From contig LLEY01000043.1 in NCBI GenBank assembly GCA_001414485.1, positions 1 to 64,000 of the forward strand: a stretch of DNA of 64,000 bases, written 5' to 3'. The position numbers were made by a program, and so were the translations under genes. Below, one piece after another: positions 38,692 through 49,300 of the stretch. Every line of letters starts with the position of its first letter. The first letter of the stretch is position 1. The notes below the pieces were generated by a model. The model was not told where the DNA came from. It saw nothing but the letters and a program-made list of their open reading frames with translations, and ran no database searches. This stretch comes from Calycina herbarum (taxonomy: Eukaryota > Ascomycota > Leotiomycetes > Helotiales > Pezizellaceae).

Positions 38692-38852
38692 ACTATTGTC
38701 TGAACCTCTTGTAAATAGCTGCCTCCTCTCTATCGGGAAAGACCAATTTGGTCTTTTCCTTCGTATTAGAGCCTAGTATTCGGATATATCATTCTATCGA
38801 ACGCACTTCCATATGCCTCTTTTGTAGTAGTATCCGTTTCGTGCCGTTACAC
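38692..38852 (+). repeat. Truncated 3' LTR of the gag-only element
   Basis: 161 bp matching the end of the 5' LTR, with less RIP change (it keeps CCGTTACA). The first about 120 LTR bases are absent. Confidence 0.8.
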
Positions 38853-39231
38853 TTCTAAGGACGAGTTAATTAAGAAGATCTAAAGGCTTTAGGAATTTAG
38901 TAGATCTATATAATTATAGACGATATACTAAGTAGTTAACTTATAAGTTAGAAGATGTTATTAAAGTAAAAGGATTAATAACTATTTATTAATAATATAT
39001 ATAAGTTTTAGAGTAAAAGACTTAAAGTTAGAATTATAATAGATTTTTAAGTAATAAGTATAATTTGGTGGGGTTGCTGTGGCCCCAACTCTTACAAACG
39101 TGATATTAGATCAAATGGCCTTTTATCAACAAGGATTGCCGAAGTTAGATTTCGCAAAACAAAAACCGGATTCGGAAGCAGCACGAGAATTGGGACTTAA
39201 CGGCGAGTTCCTATGGCAAACCCCAGTTTAA

Positions 39232-40609
39232 GAAAGACTTTGTCATGGCGGATCTAAGTCTCAATATAACTCTCAGTTCGAGCTCATCGGCGGAGCTGAC
39301 TCCCCCACAGAAAGACCCCCTCTCCGGTAGCATTCTGGGGCTAAAAGCCGGTCAAGAATATAATAGGATGACATGGAATTTGCAGGTCAATTTCATGGAG
39401 TTTCCTAATATCAAAAAGTCTCTAGCATCAAAGGCTTCATTAGTATCCGGCGTGCAAGGGTGTGAAATTTTCTTCTAAAAAAACACTAACAGCGTCTGGA
39501 ACGCAAGGGATTGCGTAGGAGTTGCAGGCAATTACCGGTAGCTTTACTATTTAGTTTCTTCCAAAAAAATTTACTTATTAACACAAGAGCTCAGCTATCT
39601 TTGTTACATACATAAAGAGGTGAGAAGGAAGTATTATCGCTCAGTAATATTATAGAATGGATGAAGTGTTTAGTTTAAGAAATAGAAAACTACAAACCAA
39701 CTAGGAAAGAAAGAAGAGGACTCTAGAATAGAAATTAAAACACCTAAAACACCGGGACAGAGACAGCCCCAAAAAGATAAAATTCGAGGTGCGAAGTAGT
39801 GAGAGAAAAAACAAGAGCGAGAAATTGAATATGAAAATCCCCTTGGTCGTCCATGTCACACTAAGAGTGTGATGGCTCTAGCGAAACACGTGCGGAAAAT
39901 TTGACGTGTTCTATTGGCTCTGTCATTGGAAGGCACTATCCATACTAGTATTCTCATTCGTCAGAGTGCTAGTTTGCTGAAGTATATTTACGCTGGAACA
40001 CGGCTTCATGTGTGTCTGAGCGTGTGACATGGCTGACCAAAGAGATAAACTATAGAGTGAAAATATGATAGAAAGTATTACCATGCAATACTTTACGGAT
40101 TTTCTACTTCAGCCTAACACAGTGTAATGGTTGAAGGTATACCAAAGTATCCAGCAGAAGTAAATAAATAAATATTTGCTGTCTTTGCAGATAATTGAGT
40201 TAATTTCTTAGAACTTTCTTGTGGTATTTGTTATTCAGAAAGGTCTCCAAACAATGACATAATGTTTCATGAAGCAGTGAACACTTAGTAATCTAATATG
40301 TGTAACACGAAGTGGGGTCATGACATTGTGGAGATGGATATATAAGCCCTCTCAACCACGTACTCCTCTCTACTTATCTGTCAAGTACATGATCCTCTAT
40401 CTACCAACGCAAAGGAAACTACAAACCTGCATTTGTCCACCACTTCTGCATACTCTCATCCTCAAATCAGAGCACACTCAATTTCCTCACTCTAAACACC
40501 AAACAACAAACTATCTACCAACTCTCGTCCTCAAACCATTGAACCCTCAATCTCCTAAGCACCACAAAATAAGCACATCTATCACCCAACCAAGTACCTA
40601 CCTCTCAAG
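39232..40609. other. Intergenic after the broken gene
   Basis: Ordinary composition returns here. A 77-codon ORF at 39245-39478 (MADLSLNITL start, Ser-rich) may be a small gene or the out-of-frame tail of the broken gene. From 39480 to 40320 nothing is recognised. A C-rich, pyrimidine-biased leader precedes the small gene at 40610. Confidence 0.5.
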
Positions 40610-40801
40610 ATGTGTAAATACCACGAAATCAAATGCAGAACCTGCAACAACCTTGTTGGACAACACGACTGGGAGCTCTGCGAGACCCCGTTGAAATGGG
40701 AATGCGAGAAGATAAGCAGGGGAAGTGATAAAATCGCGGGTTTACGGTGCGACAACTGCTTGAATGCTGAGCAAGAGAGAAGGAGAGGTGGACGTCGTTG
40801 A
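40610..40801 (+). CDS. Small Cys-rich protein, tandem copy 1 (63 aa)
   Basis: A single exon encodes 63 aa with seven cysteines. The pattern is MCKYHEIKCRTC, HDWELCE, KWECE, then LRCDNC and a basic tail. Two CxxC pairs (Cys9/12 and Cys47/50) plus His and Cys between them suggest a small zinc-binding fold; this is inference. There is no signal peptide, so it is probably intracellular and not a secreted effector. A paralogue starts 653 bp downstream with the same frame and spacing. The ATG is preceded by CTACCTCTCAAG, resembling the paralogue's leader. Fungal genomes carry many short proteins of this CxxC style; I cannot name the family. Confidence 0.65.
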   Translation: MCKYHEIKCRTCNNLVGQHDWELCETPLKWECEKISRGSDKIAGLRCDNCLNAEQERRRGGRR

Positions 40802-41262
40802 GTAGGGAGGTATCAGGCGGCAAGGAAAGGATGAGTGGTTTACGCGAGTGAATACAAGGGGTTTTTGTGAAGGGGATCCTAGGTCTGGAACTTAGGAGTA
40901 TTGAAATGGCTAAGTCTGGAATCTAACATGGAGTGAATGGATTTATCATTTCAACCCTCAAATTCAAATGAAGAGCCTCTAATTGCGTCTTGTGACTACC
41001 CCACTTTTTCATTGATTCACTTTGGGATTTGTATTAGGGCGAGAAGTGCAGGTACAAGTAGTTCCTCTACCAAGCAAACATCTTTTTACAAGTAGAGCAA
41101 ACCAAATCTAAGAAAATTACCTACCTCAACATTCCTTCTTCTCTTCCATTCTCACCCCAAATCAACTAAACACCAATCCTCCTTTCAACGCCTTCATTCT
41201 GATAACCCATCTCAATCGGCACGCAAACAGACCTTGGCCATCAACTCACCAACCTACTAAAG

Positions 41263-42140
41263 ATGTATCTCTATCACGCAATCAAATGCCAAACCTGCAA
41301 GAAGCCAACTAATGAGCACGAATGGACTATTTGCGAGAACCCCGACAATAAATGGGCATGTTACGAAAATGAGCCGGGAGAAGCAGGTGGGTATTCTCCA
41401 AGTTATTTTTGCCTCTTTCAGGTTGTTTCAGAAGTATTGAGACACTATTGTCTCCCCAGACATTTCACTTCCTCCTCACACAACCCTGTTTCCTCCTATT
41501 TTCCTCAAAAATACTTTTAGAAAAGGGCAATACTGACTCGGAGGTCATGCGTACAGTCAGTTGCGAATTAACCTTTAATTTAGGTACTTTTTTGTAAACC
41601 GAGGTTTTTTTCCCCCCTCTTTTATTTAAAAAGTAGGAAATAAAAGTATTTCAAAAATGATAAGACCTGGCTAGAAAGAACTGCTATATCTAGTTATCTT
41701 CCTCCTTTATCTATTACTACTTAAATATAAGTATAATAATTATAAATAAGAAATAGAAACTTTTTAGAAAAAACCCCTTTTCTTAAAAAAAAAAATTCCA
41801 TTCCCTATACTAGGCTTACTAAGTATAATAGCTTTTACTAAGACCTTATAAAAGGTTAAACATAAATACAAACGTCTGTTTTATATATAAAAGGTTTATA
41901 GAGTGATAGAAGATATAGAGGGCGCTTATTTCCTGTTATCTAGAGTTTAGTAGTATATATTATTATCTAGTAAAGGGTAAAATAAGATGAAGAAGAGGGT
42001 AAAAGAAGAGATTTTTTCAAAAAAGCTCTGTTTACAAAAAAAGAATGATATTCAAGCTTAAATCGCAACTCACTGTAGTCGTTACTGGCTTGTGATGTAA
42101 TAATTGCTTGAGAGCCGAGCGGAAAGGACAGGGCCAGAAG
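41263..42140 (+). pseudogene. Small Cys-rich protein, tandem copy 2, carrying a TIR element
   Basis: The N-terminal part MYLYHAIKCQTCKKPTNEHE aligns with copy 1 (MCKYHEIKCRTC), and TICE, KWACYE are shared; the reading becomes unlike copy 1 after GEAGG near 41390, where GTGGGT could be an intron donor. The counterpart of the LRCDNCLNAE end of copy 1 appears at about 42092-42125, beyond the 522-bp TIR element at 41554-42075. There the DNA reads TGTGAT, five extra bases, then AATTGCTTGAGAGCCGAGCG, close to copy 1. The element therefore sits inside the gene or its intron. Whether a spliced product survives cannot be decided; the five-base insertion argues against it. Confidence 0.5.
41554..42075. 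mobile_element. 522-bp TIR element with TA duplication (family M1, complete)
   Basis: The left end CAGTCAGTTGCGAATTAA and right end CGCAACTCACTG pair imperfectly over about 50 bp, including a shared TTTTTTTGTAAAC block. TA flanks at 41552-41553 and 42076-42077. The interior is A/T-rich with RIP-like composition and no ORF. It is the same family as the fragment at 1-312. Confidence 0.85.
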
Positions 42141-42797
42141 ACGAATGTGAATGGAAAGTCTGAACGAGAGAATTTGGGCAAGGATTTCGAGGCAGGAGGG
42201 GAAGTAAGGGGATGGGGAATAGGTGGTAGCGTAGGTAGTGGCGTGGGTAGCAAGAGGATGTGGGTATGCGGCGTGATGTAGGCGGTGGAACACTGAGGAA
42301 AAGATCGGAAAGGAAAATGGTATCAGAATGTGAATAAGGATTGGACCAAGCGAAGGAGTTTAGCCATATGTTGATTTGGTGATTAGATTGTGGGGTGTGA
42401 AGTAGTGAATTGATTACAAAAACAAGGTCTGGAACCTAAATGGAGGACGATTTTCTAGTTTTTGGATGGATGGTTATCAATTGAGGATTTTGTCTTTCGG
42501 ATATGTTTTTGTGTAATTCAGCGCAGGTCTCAAATGTTAACCACCAATTATTTTCGAATTTCAATTGTGAATACAAACATTGTTGAAACTCAGGAAGTGT
42601 GGTGGAGAAATTCAGAGCGGGTCTCAAATAAAAGTTCTCGGTGACCAGTTCAGCGTATATGCGAATCCTGCCGACCGAAGATCGTCGTATGGAAAGAAGA
42701 GTTGGCATCAAAGTAAAGATCAGTGTAGCCTGTAACCAAAAAAGCGTTTCTGCCATAAATTTCCTGCCCCATATCCCATTTCCCAAAACAGCAACAT
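42078..42797. other. Intergenic
   Basis: Holds the displaced end of the second Cys-rich copy (about 42090-42140) and the region downstream of the third P450. Overlapping minus ORFs at 41967-42293 and 42436-42786 have no recognisable motif. Confidence 0.55.
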
Positions 42798-44580
42798 CTA
42801 AGCAGGAATCAAACCAACTTTTACACCATTCCGGCTCTCCCTCGTGAAAACAATTTTATCTACATATTCCAAGCATTCATCTCTATTCTCCAAAGCCTTG
42901 AATTTCTGCATCAGTCTTACCAAAATACAAGCGACATCGGTAAGTACATTTTGTTGGGCTGGACAAATTCGACGGCCTCCCATGAATGGAATGAAGTTCC
43001 AGCTTTGCTTAAGATTTTGCCATCTCTCTGGGATGAACTCGAAAGCGTCGTCTCCCCAAACATCGGGATCTGTGTGTAGGGGTGCGAAAGACATGCGAAC
43101 TTGATCACCAGTTTGGAGAAGTATGGGGTCTTGGCCCGAAGATCCGCCTCCATGGGGAAGGATGCATGGTTCGAGACTATTGGGGGGAGGGGAGGGGGTT
43201 AGTTTTGTGTATTCAGAAGACATGGGCCACAGGTTGACTTACCAAGTTTTCCAACTTCCACCCGCTGGAGAATGCAAACGAAGTGCTGCAAAGTTCTTGT
43301 AAGCAACTTGAATTACAGTGGGCCAAAGGCTAATAAGACTTACTCTCGTTCATGACAGCGTGCATATACTTCAATGACTTCAACGACTCGAAAGTCAATT
43401 TCTCCTCACCAATCCCCAGTACTTCTTCCCGCAGTTTGTCCCACACCTTTGGATGTCTCGCCAGCATAAACAACACATTGCTAATGTGAATAGCAGCAGT
43501 ATCTCTTGCTGGGAAGAAAACATTCATAACCTCATTCCGAATGGATCTTTTATCCTTAGTCGTCTTGACCAATTCCTTTAGAAGAACGTAGCTATAAGGA
43601 CCAGCTGACTTGGTATCGCCAGTTTTCGATTTCGATTGGAGTGCAATCTCTTCATCGATAAAGCTATCAATTATATTGTGGACCTCTGCACAGGTTGCTA
43701 GCCACTTCTTATCTGATATCGCTAAGAATTTGAACCTTCCCAGCATGTAACGCATGAACATGCCATTGAGGGCTTCATCAAACAATCCAGGGAGTCGTCT
43801 TGCAATTGGACTATCCGTTTCCGGGGACAAAGAGTTTGCAGATTTCCCAAATATGAACTCTGTAGAACTATCCAGAAATAACAGCTTACAAAGTGGCTGC
43901 ATATCGATGGTAGACCCATCCGTTGGGATACAACTGATCATTCTGTCAAGATGCTTCTCGAAAGTCGATAATTCCGATACCTGAGCCCTTGCAAAAACTG
44001 GGTTGATCATTTGACGAGATTTCTTCCATAAAGCACCATCTGTTGTTAAAAGACCTTGTCCAAGAAACGGCTTGCACATTGGAAGATTCATCGGAGCCGA
44101 TCCGAATTTCTCAACCTGCGTTGCGAGTATTGTTTGCATGTTCAATGGATCCATCGTAACATATTGTTTGACTCCCCAGGAATTTGTGAGAACTGTTTTT
44201 CCATACTTGTGCAAAAGGTTTCGGTCCGTTGCCACCGAGTCGCCAAGTTTCATGTCGTTGATCCTTTGCAGGAAAAGATCGAAGCCTAGAATGGGTTCCT
44301 TATGCCAGTACCGCACGGGTGTTGAACAACCTGCATTTCGAGCGGCGAGTCGGTAAAGTATTTCTTTTACACCCCAGGAAATAATGTAAAAAGTGACTAA
44401 CAGTGAAAGGATCGGGGGATTTAGAATGAACATGATAGATTGTTTAAGTGAGTATGGTGTAGTACTAGCAGCGTCGGTTACTGGTATTTGGAACAAAAAA
44501 GTCACAAGTGATGATAAACTCGCGAGAGTTATAGTTTTCATAGAGGGACGAAAGTTCACCAGGAAGATTTCCGGAAGCAT
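42798..44580 (-). CDS. Cytochrome P450, CYP52-like (alkane/fatty-acid hydroxylase clade)
   Basis: Three exons (43344-44580, 43243-43285, 42798-43176) give 552 aa. Two hydrophobic N-terminal stretches (TLASLSSLVTFLF and ILSLLVTFYIISWGV) suggest an ER anchor. FLGQGLLTTDGALWKKSRQ, the I-helix FFPARDTAAIHISNVLFMLA, ExxR E412-T-L-R415 (completed only by splicing to the 43-nt exon), PERW and the haem loop FMGGRRICPAQQ (Cys about 498) are visible. CYP52-type enzymes omega-hydroxylate n-alkanes or fatty acids; the clade is judged by motif pattern and the substrate is not known. The 43-nt exon was chosen because another acceptor three to thirty bases earlier breaks the ExxR. A downstream Met (12 residues in) is an alternative start. 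A kinase relic begins 60 bp upstream, so the promoter may be shortened. Confidence 0.85.
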
Positions 44581-44640
44581 CTTTTAAATAAGGAAAAGAC
44601 ATAGTAAAATTAGCTGTAAAAGGAAGGGGAGCAGCTGCAG

Positions 44641-45268
44641 TCAGCATATGTTGGTTGGTAGATGCATAAATGTGGGTTGTATGGCCGATCCCAGGCTGAA
44701 GAGCTCCCTCTTCATGAGCGGCACGTCATCGTACTCCCGCCCTCTTGAAGGTAAATGGTATCGAGACTCGTGCGTCTGGTCCCATTTAAAGTCGAATCCT
44801 TCAAGGAGAGCCCCGCCAAAGTCGCCGAGCTTAACGCGGAGTTTGTCGAAGACGAAGAGATTTGTACAGGACAGATCACACGACATTGCGCCTCGTAAGT
44901 GCATGTAGTTTAAGCCCGTAGCTACATCGAGGGCCATCTGCAGGCGGTGTTGGATAGGAGGTGGGCTGCTGGCGTTCTTGTGTATGTCAGACGGAGCGAG
45001 TGGACGGACACCAGGGTGCATCTCTTCAAGGCCGAAGCACGTCAAGATTCGAGGATGTTTGCCGAGGTGCTCGTAGATTGTGGCTTCCCGAGCTAGGCGC
45101 TCCTCGCACGTAACCCCGTAATCAAGAGACCTGGTGCCCCTTCAGGACGGTTCTGTTGTCCGTGGTGGTGACATAGCATGTGATGCCGACCGCAATGACT
45201 TTAGGTTGAATAGGTTCGATGGTGGCATCTGTATCCGAGAATATGGCGAAGTTGACTTCATCGGACAT
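44641..45268 (-). pseudogene. Protein kinase relic, frameshifted and C-terminally truncated
   Basis: Read on minus from 45268 (MSDEVNFAIFSD), the frame shifts at a CCCC run (45137-45140); one base fewer would continue into LDYGVTCEERLAREATIYEH. The rest shows kinase subdomains: LQMALDVATGLNYMH, a catalytic loop with CDLSCTN (Asp and Asn present, the HR of HRD replaced by Ser-Cys), and KLGDFGG (DFG intact), then RGREYDDVPLMKRELFSLGS. The match ends near 44660 and the C-lobe is missing, stopping 60 bp from the P450 start. It resembles a fungus-specific family of small protein kinases. Single frameshift plus truncation argue for a pseudogene; a sequencing error at the C run could remove only the first defect. 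Confidence 0.75.
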
Positions 45269-45424
45269 ATTGTGATTGACGGAAGACGACGATCGCGGTC
45301 CTGGGGGATTTTAAGGTGCGATCACGTGTAGCGTTCAGGTTAGTATCTTTATCCGGCATAGCGCCAAATGACGTCTCACGTCTTATCTCTCTCTCTTAGA
45401 GAAACGAAACCAAATTAAGAGTTT
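45269..45424. other. Short transition into the transposon block
   Basis: Upstream region of the kinase relic with normal composition, changing at about 45420 to repeated TCTAATC-type A/T-rich sequence that recurs at about 60270-60340. Confidence 0.5.
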
Positions 45425-45930
45425 TTGAGTATTAACTAAAATCTAATCTAATCTAATTATATAAATTAGATTAATAATTGATTAATTAATTAATATATAT
45501 ACGTAACCGGGCTAAGAGTATCGGAGACCGGCCCGTAGGCTCGGAGTGGTATCGGAGTAGCGTTCTAGAACGCCCGGTACTTAAGCGAGAGCTTCTAAGT
45601 ACTTTATTTACTATATAACCTCTTTAATTATAGTTTTAATAAATTAGTTATTAATTATATAATAATAAATATATAATCTTAATATATATAATTAGTAATA
45701 TTTGTGACAAATCTAATCTGCTAGCCCTCTGGTAGTTATCCTTACCTGTAGTATACACAGGTGTAGCGGATAATTAGAGAAGTAAGAGGTGGTTTAATTG
45801 AAGATCTAAAGCTATAGAAGAGAAGAGAAGGAAAGAGGAGACTTCTAGAGGTCCTATAATATAGAGATAGCCAAGGAATCGATAAGTTATAAGAATGTCG
45901 ATCCGTTTGTAGAAATGGTTCCTGGCCTAG

Positions 45931-46376
45931 TGTAACGAAACTTAAACGAACTAAACAAAGGTGACTAAGTCTCGAAGGTTGGTATATAGTAAGAAGTATA
46001 AATACGCCGGGTTGTTTACTTAGAAGTAAACTCGTTACTTATATTAAAGATGTTAAATAAGATAATAAGATTAATAACTAAAGTTAAGTATAAAGCTCTT
46101 ATCTAGGTAGTAGACGTGCTAGTATATATAGAACCCTTTATACTACCTAGATCCCTATATAAGCCTAGATCCCTAGATCCCTTTAGATCCCCTAAGGGAT
46201 CTAATAGGATCTATCACGTAACCTCTAATAGTTATCTAATAGTAAGATCCTAGAATACCTAAATACCTTTATATTACTAATTCCCTCTTATACTACCTTC
46301 TATTTCCTAGATATCGTATCTTATCCTATTAGAGCGCTATCTAGACTACTTACTATATATAACGTAATTCGTAACA
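45931..46376 (-). repeat. LTR of element G, left copy
   Basis: 446 bp. Begins TGTAACGAAAC and ends TTCGTAACA, giving TG...CA termini. It contains a cluster of overlapping TAGATCCCT units near 46150-46200. The same length as the right copy. Confidence 0.9.
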
Positions 46377-49300
46377 CTATCCCCTTCTTAGCCTAGCGTG
46401 TCCTTACGCTTAAGTATAAGCTAAAGAACTTGGTTAAGGTGCTAGTAGTATCCTTTTCTTTCTATTATGTCCTACTCTATATAAAAGAAGAAAGAAGAAC
46501 GTATACTTCTTATAAAAAGTATTAAAATAGTTTATAACGAAATATTACTATACTCTTACTACGCTTCTTAAAAGCGTAGATGTTTTATAGATTCCTCTTA
46601 ATCTTCTTAATATTCTAAATACGTTTAGTTAAAGCTAAAATATAATAAGACTAATAATTCTTAGAAGAAGAATGTTCCCTATACCAGTAACTAAGCCTCT
46701 ATCGAAAAACAAGAGGAGAAGCTAGATAGAGAGGAGGAGGAGGCGATGGTAAGGATTCTACGGTTACGAAAGTAGAAGGCCTTTCTAAAAGAAAGGTAGT
46801 ATAAAATATCTTATTAAGGTCTTCGTTTTCTTAACAAACTTAACACTACTAAGAAGGTAGAAAAGAAAGAAAAAGAGGAGAAAGAGAGAAAGGAAAAAGA
46901 ATAGTAAGAGGCGGAGGTTACTCGCCTAGTAGCCCTACCTATTCCTATCGGTTCCTAATCTAAGATAGGTCTTAACCTAGCCTTCTTTAAAGCCTTTCCT
47001 TTAAACTACGAGATATAGGTAAACTTAGGTTTTGTTAGTAGAACTCCTAAAGTTCTACTAAGTAATAGTTAAGGTTGCTTTTTAGCTCTTAAGTGTTTTC
47101 TAAGTATAGGTAATCTAACTACTTAATTAAATACTTAACTTATCCTCTAATAAGTTTATAGTTAAGAATCCTCTTAACTTTATATTTAGTGTTTAGGTTT
47201 ACTAGTTAAATTTCTATAAGTAGAGCTAGTAGTACTCCTAGTAGTACTAGTTCGAGTAAGGATATATAGAATACTAGGTAGATGTTTATTATTCTTAGTA
47301 GTACTAATTTATAGTTTAAAGGTCTTTTAACGTGTTTAATTTTAAATAGTCTAAGTTTTTTATAATCTAATTTATTACTTAGTCTTTTTATATTAATATT
47401 CTTTTATACTAAGTAGACTTTATCCCTCTCTTTTAGTATTAGCTCCTAACTACGTCGTTTATTATAGTAGTATATATTTCTTTCTACTATAAATTACAAG
47501 TCCTCTATAAGTTCCTTATATAAATTCTTAATTTTCGAGATATAAATACGAGTAAGTTAGTTATTAATAGTTATAGATAGTAGTTCTTGATATACTATTA
47601 ATTTATACCTAAAGTTAGCGTAGAATAGCGTAATAAGTGTTATTTTTATTACTAAACTATTATAGATAAACTATACTAAAAGTAGTAGTTCTACCTAGTT
47701 GTTTTACTAGTAGTTTATATAATAACAAAGGTATGTTTTAACTACTTAATTTATTCGTTTATTTCTTCTATTTATTTATAAGTAAAAAGCTATTAAAAGC
47801 TTCCTTTTTATACCTAATCGTTCTATAAGAGCGATCTAAAATTTAGAGGTAAAGAGTTTATCTCTATCTAAGAGTATTTCTTTAAGTAGTCTATATCTTA
47901 AGACTACTTCCCTAAAGAATATAAATACTAATTCCTTAGCTATACTTAACTCTATATATACTATAAGAATTATATACTTCGTAAGTTATTCTATAATAAC
48001 CAGGATCGTATTATATTTAACTCTTATTATTAGGTCTTTAGATTTTAATAGTTTAATAATAAAATCTATAGATATTAATTTCTAAGGTATCTATAGTATT
48101 AGAGTAGTATTTATCTGTTTATAAGGAGTATGTTAGGAAGCCTTATTCCTAGTATAGGTATTATATTCTACTATTACTTCCTTAACTATCACAGATAACT
48201 AATTAATATAGTAGTATTATCTTATCCTTTAAAGGGTTCTACGAATTCCTTAGTAACTATAAGCAGGTATAGTATAGTATTCTTATATAAATTCTTTTAT
48301 ATATAAACTAGGAACCTATAGTTTCCCTTTTATATATTAGTTATAACCTTTATATATATTCTAAATTTTATCTATCTATATATTATTTATTATTACTATC
48401 TTATATATAGTAGGTACTAAGTCTCTATTCTTAAGAGTTTTTAAGATTATAATCTTTTTATACTCTTTATCCCTCTTATATCTAGGTTTCTAACTAAGAG
48501 CATTAGCTTAAGTATTTAACGTTCTTTTTATATATTAAATAATAATGTTAAATCCTTTTAATATCTTTAACTATCTAACTAATTATCTTATCGTAAGTTC
48601 CTTAGTTATTATAAACGTCTTAAAGTTCTCGTAGTTAGATAAAACTATAACTAGGTGTTTTACTAGCTATAAATAAATCCTCTAGTATTCTAAAGCTAAT
48701 ACTATAGTAAGCAATTCTTTATTAAAAATACTATAGTTTTATTATACTAGGTTAAATATCTTAGAATAATATATAATAAGTATAAGTTTTCCTTTATTAT
48801 TTAGCTATAAGTAAACCGCTCCTACTACTATATCTAAGGCGTCCGTTTCGATTATACTAGGCTTTTCTATATCGAAATCGTATAAAATAGGTTCCTTTAT
48901 AAACTTCGCTTTAATTTTCTAAAAAGCATCCTCCGCCTATTTATTCTATATAAACTTAACAGCTTTCTTAACCAGTCTCGACATTAGTTTAGTAATCTTT
49001 ATATAGTCTTAAATAAACAGATAGCAAAAGTTTACAAATCTAAGGAAGGACTATACGTCTTTTATATTTTCTAGTAACTTCTAGTTTAAGACGTTCTAGA
49101 TCTTTACTAGATCTATCTCTATTTTCCTTAAGCTAAATACCTATCTTAGGAAAAGGGTTTAAGTTACTCTAAACTTATATTTTAAGAGTTTTAACTAAGA
49201 GTTAACTTTTATAAGTCGTTATAAAACTTCTTTAACTTATTCCTTATATTCCTCTTCTTTTTCTAAGAAGATTAGGATATTATCTAAGTAATAGATTACT

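Larger units (their letters stand above)
36482..38852 (+). mobile_element. Gag-only LTR retroelement nested in the Tc1-like element
   Basis: It is flanked by CTTCT (36477-36481 and 38853-38857). The internal part holds a plus-strand gag remnant from about 37140 (MSNSKAPLKSVEQPTRE) to a zinc knuckle near 38305 (CYHCGKPGYYKPDC, where the CCHC histidine is now Tyr). No protease, reverse transcriptase or integrase follows, and the 3' LTR lacks its first 120 bases, so either a deletion removed pol plus part of the LTR or the element was gag-only. Stops are mostly TAG/TGA. Confidence 0.8.
33566..39092 (+). mobile_element. Tc1-like DNA transposon, RIP-mutated, hosting two other elements
   Basis: The termini AGAGTTGGGGCCACAGC and its exact reverse complement are flanked by TA (33564-33565, 39093-39094). 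Without its passengers it is about 1.3 kb. Its coding remains lie on plus: an N-terminal piece (FKELEIPKSTTQRIYKANSS) before 33964, and after 35797 a DDE piece in which the Tc1 signature SPDLNPIE is recognisable although mutated (LSNLNIIKKV) near 36410, then KEELKKLLF. The C-terminal end resumes at 38858. Nearly all damage is TAG/TAA at former CAG/CAA and G-to-A changes. Confidence 0.85.
32430..39231 (+). pseudogene. Unrecognised protein gene, broken by two stops and a transposon
   Basis: The N-terminal part (MGEQGYQRNEYILEERVVLQ) is read in one frame from 32430. Around 32640-32690 the reading shifts by one (indel or unrecognised intron) to a frame that stays coding to 33565. It contains a Gln/Tyr/Gly-rich stretch (YGQQYGQQYGQ) and a charged C-terminal half (LRYNEGIHDLYTSLPAFG, YTWPDAQKRSLDYYIT). 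Two in-frame TAA codons (32986-32988, 33307-33309) stand where CAA would fit, as expected from RIP. A Tc1-like element (33566-39092) follows codon base 33565. Removing it and one TA copy continues the frame at 39095 for about 45 codons to TAA at 39229-39231, itself perhaps a converted CAA. I do not recognise the family. Confidence 0.7.

Noticed and set aside
43261..43320. Earlier splice acceptors for the third P450's second exon
   Set aside because: They keep a frame in some cases but break the ExxR motif; only the acceptor before CACTTCG gives ETLR.
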